A stretch of DNA of 64,000 nt from G942493215 sp942493215 (GTDB lineage Bacteria > Bacillota_I > Bacilli_A > RF39 > UBA660). Shown piece after piece: positions 25,357 to 33,091 of the stretch (within the stretch, counting starts at the first letter, position 1; the number at the start of each line of letters is the position of its first letter). The notes under the pieces are model-generated. The model was given only the letters and a program-made list of their open reading frames with translations. It was not told the DNA's origin and did no database searches. Where the stretch lies: NCBI GenBank assembly GCA_942493215.1, contig OW818670.1, forward strand, positions 930,001-994,000. The letters run 5' to 3'. A program made the translations under genes and the position numbers.

Positions 25357-26274
25357 ATGAAAACAGTAAATCAAGAATTAAATAGCATAGGCTTTAAGTC
25401 TAGCATAAAAAAAGAACTATTATCTTCTTATCATGAAGCTAAAAAGGATGTTTGTTTTAATGATTTAGTAAAATTAATAAATATGAGTGATGAAGAACTA
25501 ATGAAATATACATCAACTCTAAAAGAATGTGCAATCGAATATCATCATTGTCAAACCTGTAAGAATATTGCCGGATGCCCTAATCATATATCCGGATATT
25601 GTTATTTACCATCAGTAAAGAATGAGCATATTGTATTTAACTATAAAGCTTGTCGTTTTCAAGAAAAGATAATGACAGCTAATAAGTATTTAAATAATGT
25701 TACATATTTTGATGTTCCTAGTGCGATTAAAGAAGCTAAAATGAAAGATATCTATCATGATGATAAGAATCGTTTTGAGGTATTAACATATCTAAAGGAT
25801 TTTATTACTAATTATGGTGATAATAACTTAAAAGGGTTATATTTAAATGGTAGTTTTGGATCCGGCAAAAGTTATTTAATTGTGGCAATGTTTAATGAAT
25901 TAGCCAAAAAAAATGTTAAAAGTGCGATTGTCTTTTGGCCAGAATTTTTAAGGGATTTAAAAGCATCTTTCCAAAGTGATTATTCGGAAAAATTTGAAAT
26001 GGTTAAAAGAGTACCACTTTTATTAATTGATGATATTGGTGCTGAAAATACTACTCCTTGGACTCGTGATGAAATACTATGTCCATTACTACAATATCGT
26101 ATGGATCAAAGTTTACCAACTTTCTTTACTTCTAATTTAACATTAGAAGATCTAGAACATCACTTTAGTTTAACTAGAGATGGCGTTGAAGAAGTAAAAG
26201 CTCGAAGAATCATTGAACGGATTAGACAGTTAACAACTGATAAGAAATTAATTAGTAAAAATTTGCGTAAATAA
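25357..26274 (+). CDS. dnaI: Primosomal protein DnaI (helicase loader)
   Basis: 305 residues. The N-terminal zinc module has 'HHCQTCKNIAGCPNHISGYC' followed by a beta region. The AAA+ domain has Walker A 'GSFGSGKSYL' and Walker B 'LLLIDDIGAE', then the sensor 'TFFTSNLTLEDL' and arginine finger region 'ARRIIERI'. It loads the replicative helicase on ssDNA together with DnaB and DnaD. It follows dnaB in the same operon. The length is that of Bacillus DnaI. Confidence 0.93.
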   Translation: MKTVNQELNSIGFKSSIKKELLSSYHEAKKDVCFNDLVKLINMSDEELMKYTSTLKECAIEYHHCQTCKNIAGCPNHISGYCYLPSVKNEHIVFNYKACRFQEKIMTANKYLNNVTYFDVPSAIKEAKMKDIYHDDKNRFEVLTYLKDFITNYGDNNLKGLYLNGSFGSGKSYLIVAMFNELAKKNVKSAIVFWPEFLRDLKASFQSDYSEKFEMVKRVPLLLIDDIGAENTTPWTRDEILCPLLQYRMDQSLPTFFTSNLTLEDLEHHFSLTRDGVEEVKARRIIERIRQLTTDKKLISKNLRK

Positions 26275-26292
26275 GCATATAATAATAAAGAG

Positions 26293-26320
26293 TTGACAAA
26301 ATATAAATATGTGATAAAAT
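26293..26320 (+). promoter_or_regulatory. Promoter of the T-box/thrS transcript
   Basis: TTGACA (26293-26298), 16-bp spacer, TAAAAT (26315-26320), directly before the T-box leader. Confidence 0.8.
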
Positions 26321-26321
26321 T

Positions 26322-26533
26322 AGTTCATACAAGTTTTGATTAGGACACGACTTATAATAACTATTTTTAAGAGAGTTATCGTTTGGTGCAAGATAATATT
26401 TAGCTTATAAGCCACTACCTATGAACTGATTTCGAAAGAAAATCCGGCTTAACAACCGTTATCTAATTAAGTTACAAGTTAGGATGGTACCGCGTATATA
26501 CGCTCCTTTAAATTTATTTAGAGGAGCTTTTTT
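26322..26533 (+). promoter_or_regulatory. T-box riboswitch, threonine specifier
   Basis: The leader carries the T-box core AGGATGGTACCGCG (26481-26494). Stem I closes between AGTTCATA (26322-26329) and TATGAACT (26420-26427), with ACC (26417-26419), a threonine codon, next to the closing strand as specifier. A terminator GCTCCT/AGGAGC (26502-26507/26522-26527) plus T's ends it. Uncharged tRNA-Thr should stabilise the antiterminator and let transcription reach thrS. The 3' terminator arm also supplies the SD (AGAGGAG) of the first ORF, so translation may be controlled too. Confidence 0.93.
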
Positions 26534-26836
26534 ATGTCAGAAGCAGAATATGCCATTACTGAATTACCATTATTAGAAATGAAGATGAAAAAGCTACTTG
26601 AAGAATATGGAAACATATTACTTACTTTAACAATAAGTAGGAATGTGATTACTTCAGAACGGAAAATTGAATTAATGAGGAGAAGAGAGCTTAATCATAA
26701 GTTACGGGCTAAATTAACAGTAGCGATTGATAAAGTCCAATGTGGAGAAACAGTAATTTTAGCCATTGAAGAATTTAATATTGATGAAAAACTTTTTGAA
26801 GGAGGAGATAGTAATGTTAAATATCAAAGAAAATGA
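26534..26836 (+). CDS. Hypothetical protein between T-box and thrS
   Basis: 100 residues starting 7 nt after an SD that is part of the T-box terminator stem. It is helical and charged, with a basic stretch (ERKIELMRRRELNHKLRAKL), and not related to the TGS domain missing from the downstream ThrRS. The last 23 bases overlap the thrS start, so the two are coupled. No family recognised. Its position implies induction by threonine limitation. Confidence 0.65.
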   Translation: MSEAEYAITELPLLEMKMKKLLEEYGNILLTLTISRNVITSERKIELMRRRELNHKLRAKLTVAIDKVQCGETVILAIEEFNIDEKLFEGGDSNVKYQRK

Positions 26837-28559
26837 AAAATTAAATATTTTAAATCATAGTTGTGCTCATTTACTAGCGCATGCAGTTAAAAAAATGTAC
26901 CCTAAGGCTCTATTTTGGGTAGGACCAGTTATTACTGATGGTTTCTATTATGATATGGATTTAGGAGATATTGTTATTAAAGAAGAAGATTTAGAATCTA
27001 TTGAAAAAGAAATGAAAAAGATCGTTAAGGAAGATAAATTAATTAAAAGAATTGAATTATCTAAAAATGATGCTTTAGAGATGTTTAAAAATGATCCATA
27101 TAAACTAGATCTTATTAATAATATGGATGATAGTACTAATATAACGGCTTATCAACAAGGGGAGTTTATAGATCTATGTCGTGGTCCTCATGTTAATAGT
27201 ACCAAATTATTAAAATACTTTAAATTATTAAAAGTAAGTGGAGCTTATTTTAAAGGTGATTCTAAGAATAAGATGCTGCAAAGAATATATGGTATTTGTT
27301 TTGATAATGAAGAAGATTTAAATAAATACTTATTAATGATTGAAGAAGCTAAAAGAAGAGATCATCGTAAACTTGGTAAAGAATTAGAGTTATTTATGTT
27401 TGATGAAACCGCGCCTGGTATGCCATATTGGTTACCAAAAGGCTTAAAAGTTTATAATACGTTAGTTGATTTTTGGCGTAAAGAGCATGAGAAACGTGGT
27501 TATCAAGAGTTTACTGGTCCAATGCTTAATATGAGTACTTTATGGAAAACAAGTGGTCATTGGGATCATTATAAAGAAGATATGTTTGTTTTAACTGATG
27601 CTGATGGTATGGAACAGGCCTTAAAACCAATGAGTTGTCCTAATGCCATAATGGTTTATAAAAATCAAATAAGAAGTTATCGTGATTTACCACTTAGATT
27701 TAATGATGTTGACGCCATCCATCGTAATGAAGGGGCGGCTAGTCTTCATGGCTTACTAAGAGTAAGAGTATTTCATCAAGATGATTCTCATAACTTTATT
27801 AGAGAAGATCAAATTGCGTCTGAAATATCCTCTATTATTGATATTGCTAACTATTTTTATGATATTTTCGGCTTAAAATTTACCCCATATTTATCAACTA
27901 GACCAGCTGATTTTATGGGTGATATTGCTACTTGGGATAAAGCTGAACAAGATTTAACCGAAATTTTAAATAATAATTTTGGTGCAGATGGATGGATTCT
28001 AAATCCTGGGGATGGAGCTTTCTATGGACCAAAAATTGATTTAAAAATGGAAGACGCTCTAGGTAGAGAATGGCAGACCGGAACTATTCAATTAGATTTC
28101 CAATTACCGGAACGATTTGATTTAACTTATGTTGATAGTGATGGTTCTAAAAAAAGACCAGTTATGGTTCATAGAACTATTTATGGATCACTTGAAAGAT
28201 TTATTGGTATCTTAATTGAACAATTTGCAGGAGCCTTTCCAACTTGGTTAGCCCCTACCCAAGTATGTATTATTCCAGTTAATAATGAAGCTCATCTAGA
28301 ATATGCTAATGAGATAAAAGGTATTCTAGAAAAGAATAACTTCCGGGTTAAATTAGATGATCGTGAAGAAAAGCTAAGTTATCGTATGCGTGAATCACAA
28401 GTGGAAAAAATACCATTCACTTTAATAATTGGTGATAAAGAACGTGATAGTAAGAATATTAGTTATCGTCATTTCGGTAATAATGATACTATTACTTTAG
28501 GATTAAATGATTTCATTGATATGCTTAACTTTGTTATCGTTAATAAAGAAAATAAATAA
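26814..28559 (+). CDS. thrS: Threonine-tRNA ligase lacking the TGS domain
   Basis: The start is ATG 26814 after GGAGGAG. The 581-residue enzyme begins directly with the N2 editing domain ('HSCAHLLAHAVKK', HxxxH; 'DLCRGPHV', CxxxH). It continues to the class II core with zinc ligands Cys (MSCPNA), His (HQDDSHNF) and His (VMVHRTIYGS), and the anticodon-binding domain. The first ~60-residue TGS domain of typical ThrRS is absent and no frame upstream encodes it. It charges tRNA-Thr and edits Ser-tRNA-Thr. Confidence 0.95.
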   Translation: MLNIKENEKLNILNHSCAHLLAHAVKKMYPKALFWVGPVITDGFYYDMDLGDIVIKEEDLESIEKEMKKIVKEDKLIKRIELSKNDALEMFKNDPYKLDLINNMDDSTNITAYQQGEFIDLCRGPHVNSTKLLKYFKLLKVSGAYFKGDSKNKMLQRIYGICFDNEEDLNKYLLMIEEAKRRDHRKLGKELELFMFDETAPGMPYWLPKGLKVYNTLVDFWRKEHEKRGYQEFTGPMLNMSTLWKTSGHWDHYKEDMFVLTDADGMEQALKPMSCPNAIMVYKNQIRSYRDLPLRFNDVDAIHRNEGAASLHGLLRVRVFHQDDSHNFIREDQIASEISSIIDIANYFYDIFGLKFTPYLSTRPADFMGDIATWDKAEQDLTEILNNNFGADGWILNPGDGAFYGPKIDLKMEDALGREWQTGTIQLDFQLPERFDLTYVDSDGSKKRPVMVHRTIYGSLERFIGILIEQFAGAFPTWLAPTQVCIIPVNNEAHLEYANEIKGILEKNNFRVKLDDREEKLSYRMRESQVEKIPFTLIIGDKERDSKNISYRHFGNNDTITLGLNDFIDMLNFVIVNKENK

Positions 28560-28565
28560 GACTAG

Positions 28566-28594
28566 ACAATATACGTTTGTATATTGTTTTTTTG
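28566..28594 (+). terminator. Terminator of thrS
   Basis: Perfect 9-bp stem ACAATATAC/GTATATTGT (28566-28574/28579-28587) with loop GTTT, then T7. Confidence 0.9.
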
Positions 28595-28598
28595 TGTA

Positions 28599-28624
28599 AT
28601 ATTTACTATCTTTGTCCATATAAT
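28599..28624 (+). promoter_or_regulatory. Possible sigma-E-type promoter of spoIIIAH
   Basis: ATATTT (28599-28604), 12 bp, CATATAAT (28617-28624). It resembles the sigma-E consensus (ATATTT-like -35, CATACAAT-like -10). The TATAAT inside could equally serve sigma-A. Confidence 0.4.
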
Positions 28625-28651
28625 TTATTAAGAAGTACCAGGAGGATAATT

Positions 28652-29155
28652 ATGATTAATAAAAAGAATTTGTGGTTTTTAACTTTATTTAGTCTTATAT
28701 TAGTATTAAGTGTTTACTATGTTACTATGCCTAATGAATTATTTTTAAATACTAATAAAAATAATGATAATACCGAAAAAACCGATCAACCAGTCGTAAA
28801 AGTCGAAGAAAGTGAAATATTAACAGCTTTACGTGTTGAAGCTGATGATGCCTTACAAAAAGAGTTAGATGCCCTAAAAATAATATTAACGGATGTTAAT
28901 AGTTCAGTTGATGATAAGAATAATGCCTTTGAAAAAATGAAAGAATTAAACATTGTGCGTGGTGAAGAAGAAAAAATTGAGAAACAAATTAAAGATGAAT
29001 ATAAATTACAAGCTTTTATTAAGATTGATGGTAAAGAGATAAGGGTTGTTGTTGCTAGTAAAACTCATGATAATGAACTAGCAAATAATATCATGCGTAC
29101 TGTCCAAGGTAACTATAAAGATCAAATGTATATCTCTGTTAAATTCCAGGGTTAG
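28652..29155 (+). CDS. spoIIIAH: SpoIIIAH-like protein
   Basis: 167 residues from ATG 28652 (SD AGGAGGAT). One membrane anchor ('LWFLTLFSLILVLSVYYV') is followed by a charged linker and the SpoIIIAH ring-building domain: 'DVNSSVDDKNNAFEKMKELN' and a C-terminal 'IRVVVASKTHDNELANNIM'. In Bacillus, SpoIIIAH in the mother-cell membrane pairs with forespore SpoIIQ to form the engulfment channel. The spoIIIAA-AG genes that normally precede it are not here. The neighbours gerE and gerM support a sporulation role. Confidence 0.8.
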   Translation: MINKKNLWFLTLFSLILVLSVYYVTMPNELFLNTNKNNDNTEKTDQPVVKVEESEILTALRVEADDALQKELDALKIILTDVNSSVDDKNNAFEKMKELNIVRGEEEKIEKQIKDEYKLQAFIKIDGKEIRVVVASKTHDNELANNIMRTVQGNYKDQMYISVKFQG

Positions 29156-29157
29156 CC

Positions 29158-29201
29158 TAACAGCATATAATATTATAGAATTAATATTATATGTTGTTTT
29201 T
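29158..29201 (+). terminator. Terminator of spoIIIAH
   Basis: Near-perfect 17-bp inverted repeat (AACAGCATATAATATTA with its partner ending GTTGTT), 6-nt loop, then TTT. Confidence 0.75.
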
Positions 29202-29234
29202 ATATAATCTGACGATAATTAGGCAAAATCTCTC

Positions 29235-29261
29235 ACTAAATAATATTATCCTCATAAAATA
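29235..29261 (+). promoter_or_regulatory. Sigma-K-type promoter of gerE
   Basis: AC (29235-29236), 16-bp spacer, CATAAAATA (29253-29261), an exact fit to the late mother-cell consensus AC-N16/17-CATANNNTA. gerE is a sigma-K gene in Bacillus. The match is seen; use is inference. Confidence 0.55.
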
Positions 29262-29304
29262 GTATGAGAATATATGCCACCCAACTTAGGAAGTGAGGGA
29301 AGTG

Positions 29305-29511
29305 ATGGAAAAAAGTATTTTAACCAAAAGGGAAAAACAAGTTTTCGAATTATTAATTTTGAACAAGTCGACAGCTGATATAGCTATAGAATTAGGCATA
29401 AGTGAAAAGACGGTTCGTAATCATATATCTAACGCTATGCAAAAACTAGGTGTTAAGGGTCGGGCTGGAGCTGTTGTAGAACTTTTGAAACTTGGAGAAA
29501 TTTCATTATAA
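29305..29511 (+). CDS. gerE: GerE, LuxR-type late sporulation regulator
   Basis: 68 residues from ATG 29305 (SD GAGG). The whole protein is one GerE/LuxR helix-turn-helix: 'LTKREKQVFELLILNKSTAD' then 'GISEKTVRNHISNAMQKLGV' and 'KGRAGAVVELLKLGE'. It is a stand-alone DNA-binding domain with no receiver, the length of Bacillus GerE (74 residues), and very similar to it. GerE controls coat genes together with sigma-K. The gerE-gerM order is also found in Bacillus. Note that LuxR-type domains share this motif; the stand-alone form and neighbours favour GerE. Confidence 0.88.
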   Translation: MEKSILTKREKQVFELLILNKSTADIAIELGISEKTVRNHISNAMQKLGVKGRAGAVVELLKLGEISL

Positions 29512-29536
29512 AATCGCATTAAATGCGATTTTTTTC
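29512..29536 (+). terminator. Terminator of gerE
   Basis: Perfect stem AATCGCAT/ATGCGATT (29512-29519/29523-29530), 3-nt loop, T6. Confidence 0.88.
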
Positions 29537-29559
29537 ATATAATTAGGTGAGGTGGAAAA

Positions 29560-30522
29560 ATGCTAAAAAGAATGTCTATAAAAAAAATAATTATTTCTGG
29601 CTCAGCTCTATTTGCTTTATTTTTGATATATTTAATTCCTAAAGATAATAATAATTTACTTGATAATGCTAAACAAGAATTAACCTATGCCCAGACTAAT
29701 GTTGTAACAAGTCCTATTTTTTTATTAGATGACAATGATTTTCTAGCCCGTACTAATGTGGTTGTTAATAGTGATGCTAGTATTGAAAAAAAAGCCAAAG
29801 AGTTATTAGATATATTAATAAAAGATGGCTCTGGTGATAGTCAAATACCAAGTGGCTTTAAAGCTATTATTCCAAGTGATACGCAAGTACTTAGTGTTAA
29901 ATATGAAGAAAATATTTTAAAAGTTAATTTTTCTAAAGATTTATTAGATGTTAGTCTTGATCAAGAAGAAAAAGTAATTGAAGCTATAGTTTATACTTTA
30001 ACATCTATTCCCGATGTAAAGAATGTTATGATTTATGTTGATGGTAATTTATTAACAAAATTACCCCAAACTAACATTATTCTACCAAGTGTTTTAAATC
30101 GTAAATTTGGTATTAATAAGATTTATGATATTGATAGTCTAAAGAGTATTAATAGTGTTACAATCTATTACATAAAAGAAAAGAATAATAATTATTATTA
30201 TGTTCCTGTTACTAGATATGTTAATGATGATCGAGATAAAATAAAGATTATCATTGAAAATTTAGCTAGTAGTTCCACCTATAACACTAATCTTATGAGC
30301 TTTTTAAACAGTAATGCGGAATTATTAACGGCTCAAAAAACGGATGATGTTATGCAACTAAACTTTAATAAATATATTTTTCAAGATGCTGATACTAAAA
30401 AAATATTAGAAGAAGTAACACATACTATTTGTTTATCTGTCTATGATAATTATGATGTTAAAGAAATAATATTTAATGTTGATGATAAGCCGGTATATCA
30501 AAATACCTTAAAATCATCTTAA
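29560..30522 (+). CDS. gerM: GerM-like protein with two GerMN domains
   Basis: 320 residues. A signal anchor near the N-terminus ('IIISGSALFALFLIYLI') is followed by two GerMN repeats. The first (about 55-170) contains 'IPSGFKAIIPSDTQVLSVKY' and 'EEKVIEAIVYTLTSIPDVKN'; the second (about 200-315) contains 'NIIL/VTIYYIKEKNNNYYYVP' type strands and 'EVTHTICLSVYDNYDVKEI'. GerM is needed for sporulation and germination in Bacillus, where it helps assemble the SpoIIIA/SpoIIQ complex. SD AGGTGAGG. Confidence 0.88.
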   Translation: MLKRMSIKKIIISGSALFALFLIYLIPKDNNNLLDNAKQELTYAQTNVVTSPIFLLDDNDFLARTNVVVNSDASIEKKAKELLDILIKDGSGDSQIPSGFKAIIPSDTQVLSVKYEENILKVNFSKDLLDVSLDQEEKVIEAIVYTLTSIPDVKNVMIYVDGNLLTKLPQTNIILPSVLNRKFGINKIYDIDSLKSINSVTIYYIKEKNNNYYYVPVTRYVNDDRDKIKIIIENLASSSTYNTNLMSFLNSNAELLTAQKTDDVMQLNFNKYIFQDADTKKILEEVTHTICLSVYDNYDVKEIIFNVDDKPVYQNTLKSS

Positions 30523-30537
30523 TATACATTATTAACC

Positions 30538-30566
30538 TTGACATAGCTCATTAATACTGGTATATT
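30538..30566 (+). promoter_or_regulatory. Promoter of tRNA-Arg
   Basis: TTGACA (30538-30543), 17-bp spacer, TATATT (30561-30566). Confidence 0.75.
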
Positions 30567-30590
30567 TATGGTGTACGTTTTTTCGTACCT

Positions 30591-30667
<77 letters not shown>

Positions 30668-30676
30668 GTATGTTAT

Positions 30677-30706
30677 ATTAATCCTTCACGTAAGGATTTT
30701 TTTATG
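30677..30706 (+). terminator. Terminator of tRNA-Arg
   Basis: Stem AATCCTT/AAGGATT with a 5-nt loop, then T7. Confidence 0.85.
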
Positions 30707-30739
30707 CTAAAATATAAATATTAATAGAAGAGGTAAGCT

Positions 30740-31222
30740 ATGAAAAAAGGCAAACAAAAAATTATACTAATGATACTTTTTATAATATATTTAATAATAT
30801 TATCTTATTTAATGGTATGGGGAAGATATAGATTTCAGGTTATGATTTGGAATAAAGGCAACTTTACTAATTATTTAGGGAACTCGGTTAATATTATTCC
30901 TTTTCATACCATTATTGAATATACTAGGGGCTATATAAATGGTTATGTTTCCACCTATAATTTTGTTGTTAATATAATAGGTAATATCATAGCTTTTATA
31001 CCTTTTGCCTATTTTCTACCAATGTTATTTTCTAAAATTAATAATTTTAAGAACTTCATTATAACCATGATTGGTATTGTCATAACAATGGAATTAATAC
31101 AATTTATAACTTTATCAGGATCATGTGATATTGATGATGTTATTTTAAATGTTTTAGGAGTAGGAATTATGTTTAAAATTTTAAATATTAACAATAATAG
31201 GAAGAAAAATCTGGCCATATAA
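30740..31222 (+). CDS. VanZ-like membrane protein
   Basis: 160 residues with four hydrophobic segments and the VanZ layout: 'NIIPFHTIIEYTRG' after the first helix, 'VVNIIGNIIAFIPFAYFLP' for the central helix, and 'IELIQF'-type motif 'MELIQFITLSGSCDIDDVIL' near the end. VanZ-family proteins affect sensitivity to teicoplanin and other envelope agents by an unknown mechanism and are widespread in Bacillota. SD AGAGG. Confidence 0.87.
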   Translation: MKKGKQKIILMILFIIYLIILSYLMVWGRYRFQVMIWNKGNFTNYLGNSVNIIPFHTIIEYTRGYINGYVSTYNFVVNIIGNIIAFIPFAYFLPMLFSKINNFKNFIITMIGIVITMELIQFITLSGSCDIDDVILNVLGVGIMFKILNINNNRKKNLAI

Positions 31223-31287
31223 ATTTAGCTTCCATTATTACAATTTGTGATATAATGCTAATAGTAGTAAAATTTGGAGGATGAGTA

Positions 31288-31794
31288 ATGTTATATGATT
31301 TGTTAGAGGATTTAATCTATTTTATTATTAGTCTATTTAAGAAAAAAAACAAAAATAATCCAAGAACTATCACAAAGAAAAAATACATAAAAAAGGATAT
31401 AATGACTTTTAATGAGAAAAAATTCTATAGTCTATTAAAAGAAATACTTGGCGACGACTATATTGTTTGGCCGCAAATCAACTTGAATTCAGTCATTCAA
31501 AAATTTGAAAATGATAAATATCGAAATGAGTTATGCAGTAGAAATGTTGATTTTGGAATATTCTCAAAAAATGATTACAAACTCCTATTATTAGTTGAGT
31601 TAAATGATGAGACACATAATACAAGTAATAAGAGAAAAAATAGGGATCGTAATGTCTATGATCTTTGTAAGAGTGCTGGTATCGAAATTATATCTTTTTG
31701 GGAAAATAAACCAAATGAAAGAGAATATGTTAAGAGCAGAATTAATTCTTATATAAATCCTAGTAAGGAAGAAGAAAAAGTTACTATTGATTAG
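31288..31794 (+). CDS. DUF2726 family protein (PD-(D/E)XK-like fold)
   Basis: 168 residues. A short N-terminal hydrophobic helix ('DLLEDLIYFIISLF') and lysine-rich linker are followed by a DUF2726 domain: 'MTFNEKKFYSLLKEIL', 'CSRNVDFGIFSKNDYKLLL' and 'VELNDETH', then 'DLCKSAGIEIISF'. The D...VEL arrangement resembles PD-(D/E)XK nuclease-like active sites, but no nuclease activity is established for the family. Promoter TATAAT near 31250; SD GGAGGATG. Confidence 0.82.
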   Translation: MLYDLLEDLIYFIISLFKKKNKNNPRTITKKKYIKKDIMTFNEKKFYSLLKEILGDDYIVWPQINLNSVIQKFENDKYRNELCSRNVDFGIFSKNDYKLLLLVELNDETHNTSNKRKNRDRNVYDLCKSAGIEIISFWENKPNEREYVKSRINSYINPSKEEEKVTID

Positions 31795-31866
31795 TAATTT
31801 TTTAATTTCTTATAAATTCCATAATGCTTTCATATATTTAGCACATATAAATTTTATAATGTTATT

Positions 31867-32000
31867 GTAAGTGAAGGTGATATATGAAAGAGTTATAGAA
31901 AAGTAAAATATTAAAATAGAAATTAAAATTAAATAAAGAATACACTCCTTACTCCTTAAATAAAAATTATTCGAATAACTAGGTGATGTACCTAGTTTTT
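31867..32000 (+). ncRNA. Candidate small RNA, copy A (with mini-ORF)
   Basis: A transcription unit with no normal gene. TATAAT at 31855-31860 is followed by a strong SD (AAGGTGAT, 31874-31881) and a four-codon frame ATG...TAG (31884-31898, MKEL). Next come an A-rich stretch and a CU-rich block AATACACTCCTTACT (31939-31953), and finally a terminator (31977-31984/31990-31997 plus T's). All three blocks recur in the same order in copy B at 32793-33002. A separate promoter (TTGACA at 32003-32008) drives the next gene, so this RNA of about 134 nt appears independent. Confidence 0.6.
31977..32000 (+). terminator. Terminator of candidate small RNA A
   Basis: Stem AACTAGGT/ACCTAGTT with a 5-nt loop and T5. 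Confidence 0.8.
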
Positions 32001-32052
32001 CATTGACAAAATAAATGTCTATAACTATAATATCATTCATGAGGTGAAAGAT

Positions 32053-32739
32053 ATGCGAGGAAGAGGATTTTTAGATCGCTTTATATTATTAATGGAAGAA
32101 TATAAAGTCGATGATGAATATGCCCGTAAACTATTGTGGGAAATTGATGATAAACCACAATTAGTGAGGTTTTATATACTAATGATGGATTTTTATATAA
32201 TAGATAAGGATCAGCTTAAAATTATTCACAAATTAAGTGATGCAGCTTTAGAAAAATTAATAGCAATATTTGAAATGCTAAAAGAAAAGAAAGAAGAAAT
32301 CTCTAAAATTGATAAAGAAACATTTTCTCGCTTGATACTAAATCTAATTAACGCCATTGGTTATGTTGATAGTAATGCTGTTCGATTAGAAAGATTATTT
32401 TCGGTAGCCAAAATGTTATATGTCTATGTTCACAATCCTAGCATTTATTATGAAACACTTGATGTTATAAGTGATAATAGTTCTGATGAAAATGGTCTTA
32501 ATGCTATAATTGCACGAGGATGTATGGATGCATCTAATTCAAAAGGATTTAGTCATGACACGGAAGAACAATCTGTCGAGGAATTCAAAAAGTTTGTTTC
32601 TGATAATTGCTATCGTTTACCTGAAACAGTCGGTGCTTCAGCTTTTAGCAAGGATGGATATCAACTAATCAAAGAAAGAGTTTTAAAGGGAAGATTTAAG
32701 TATGGTCAAGATTTACTAAATCAGAAATCTATTTCCTAA
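32053..32739 (+). CDS. Hypothetical helical protein between the two small-RNA units
   Basis: 228 residues from ATG 32053; the SD GAGGTGA at 32041-32047 is placed for this ATG, while the in-frame GTG at 32044 lies inside the SD. The first 110 residues look alpha-helical and charged ('LEKLIAIFEMLKEKKEEISK'). The remainder, with 'ARGCMDASNSKGFSHDTEEQ', is not recognised. Its own promoter (TTGACA at 32003, TATAAT before 32034) follows small RNA A, and small RNA B begins just after it. Confidence 0.65.
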   Translation: MRGRGFLDRFILLMEEYKVDDEYARKLLWEIDDKPQLVRFYILMMDFYIIDKDQLKIIHKLSDAALEKLIAIFEMLKEKKEEISKIDKETFSRLILNLINAIGYVDSNAVRLERLFSVAKMLYVYVHNPSIYYETLDVISDNSSDENGLNAIIARGCMDASNSKGFSHDTEEQSVEEFKKFVSDNCYRLPETVGASAFSKDGYQLIKERVLKGRFKYGQDLLNQKSIS

Positions 32740-32792
32740 AAATTCCATATCTTTTTCACAATCTCCACACATTAAAATTTTATAATGTTATT
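32740..32792 (+). repeat. Promoter-region repeat of small-RNA copy B
   Basis: The sequence from AAATTCCATA (32740 region) through TTTTATAATGTTATTGTAAG is a diverged copy of 31812-31870. Both include a TTTCA element about 20 bp before TATAAT, so the shared promoter has no normal 17-bp -35 spacing. The repeat continues into the small-RNA units. Confidence 0.6.
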
Positions 32793-33002
32793 GTAAGTGG
32801 AGGTGATATATGAGATTGTTATAGAAAACAAATAAAAATATAATAAAATAAAATATTAAAATATATTCCTATTAAAATATAACCTACAAGTTAGGTGGCG
32901 AAATAATAAAAAAATACACTCCTTACTATTAAAAAAATAATGTAAAGCTTATTTCTCAAAATATGTCGGATGAACTAGGTATTCCTGCCTAGTTCTTTTT
33001 TT
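32793..33002 (+). ncRNA. Candidate small RNA, copy B (with mini-ORF)
   Basis: Second copy of the unit at 31867-32000. TATAAT at 32781-32786, SD GGAGGTGAT (32799-32807), a four-codon frame ATG...TAG (32810-32824, MRLL), an A-rich stretch with a small ACCTA/TAGGT hairpin, the identical 15-nt block AATACACTCCTTACT (32913-32927) and a terminator sharing the AACTAGG/CCTAGTT stem. It is longer than copy A (about 210 nt). The CACTCCTTAC segment could pair internally with GTAAGTGGAGGTG at 32794-32806, or with other mRNAs' SDs. Confidence 0.6.
32972..33002 (+). terminator. Terminator of candidate small RNA B
   Basis: Stem GAACTAGG/CCTAGTTC (32972-32979/32988-32995), 8-nt loop, T7. Confidence 0.85.
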
Positions 33003-33091
33003 GTCGTAAATTAGCTCGTTATTTCCTAAAAAAGACTTTTTTTTTATTACCAAAAACTGTATAATAAAAAGAGAATGGAGCGATTTATATT

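Noticed and set aside
31810..32040. Minus-strand ORF over small-RNA copy A
   Set aside because: It covers the terminator and promoters, has no SD, and is low complexity.
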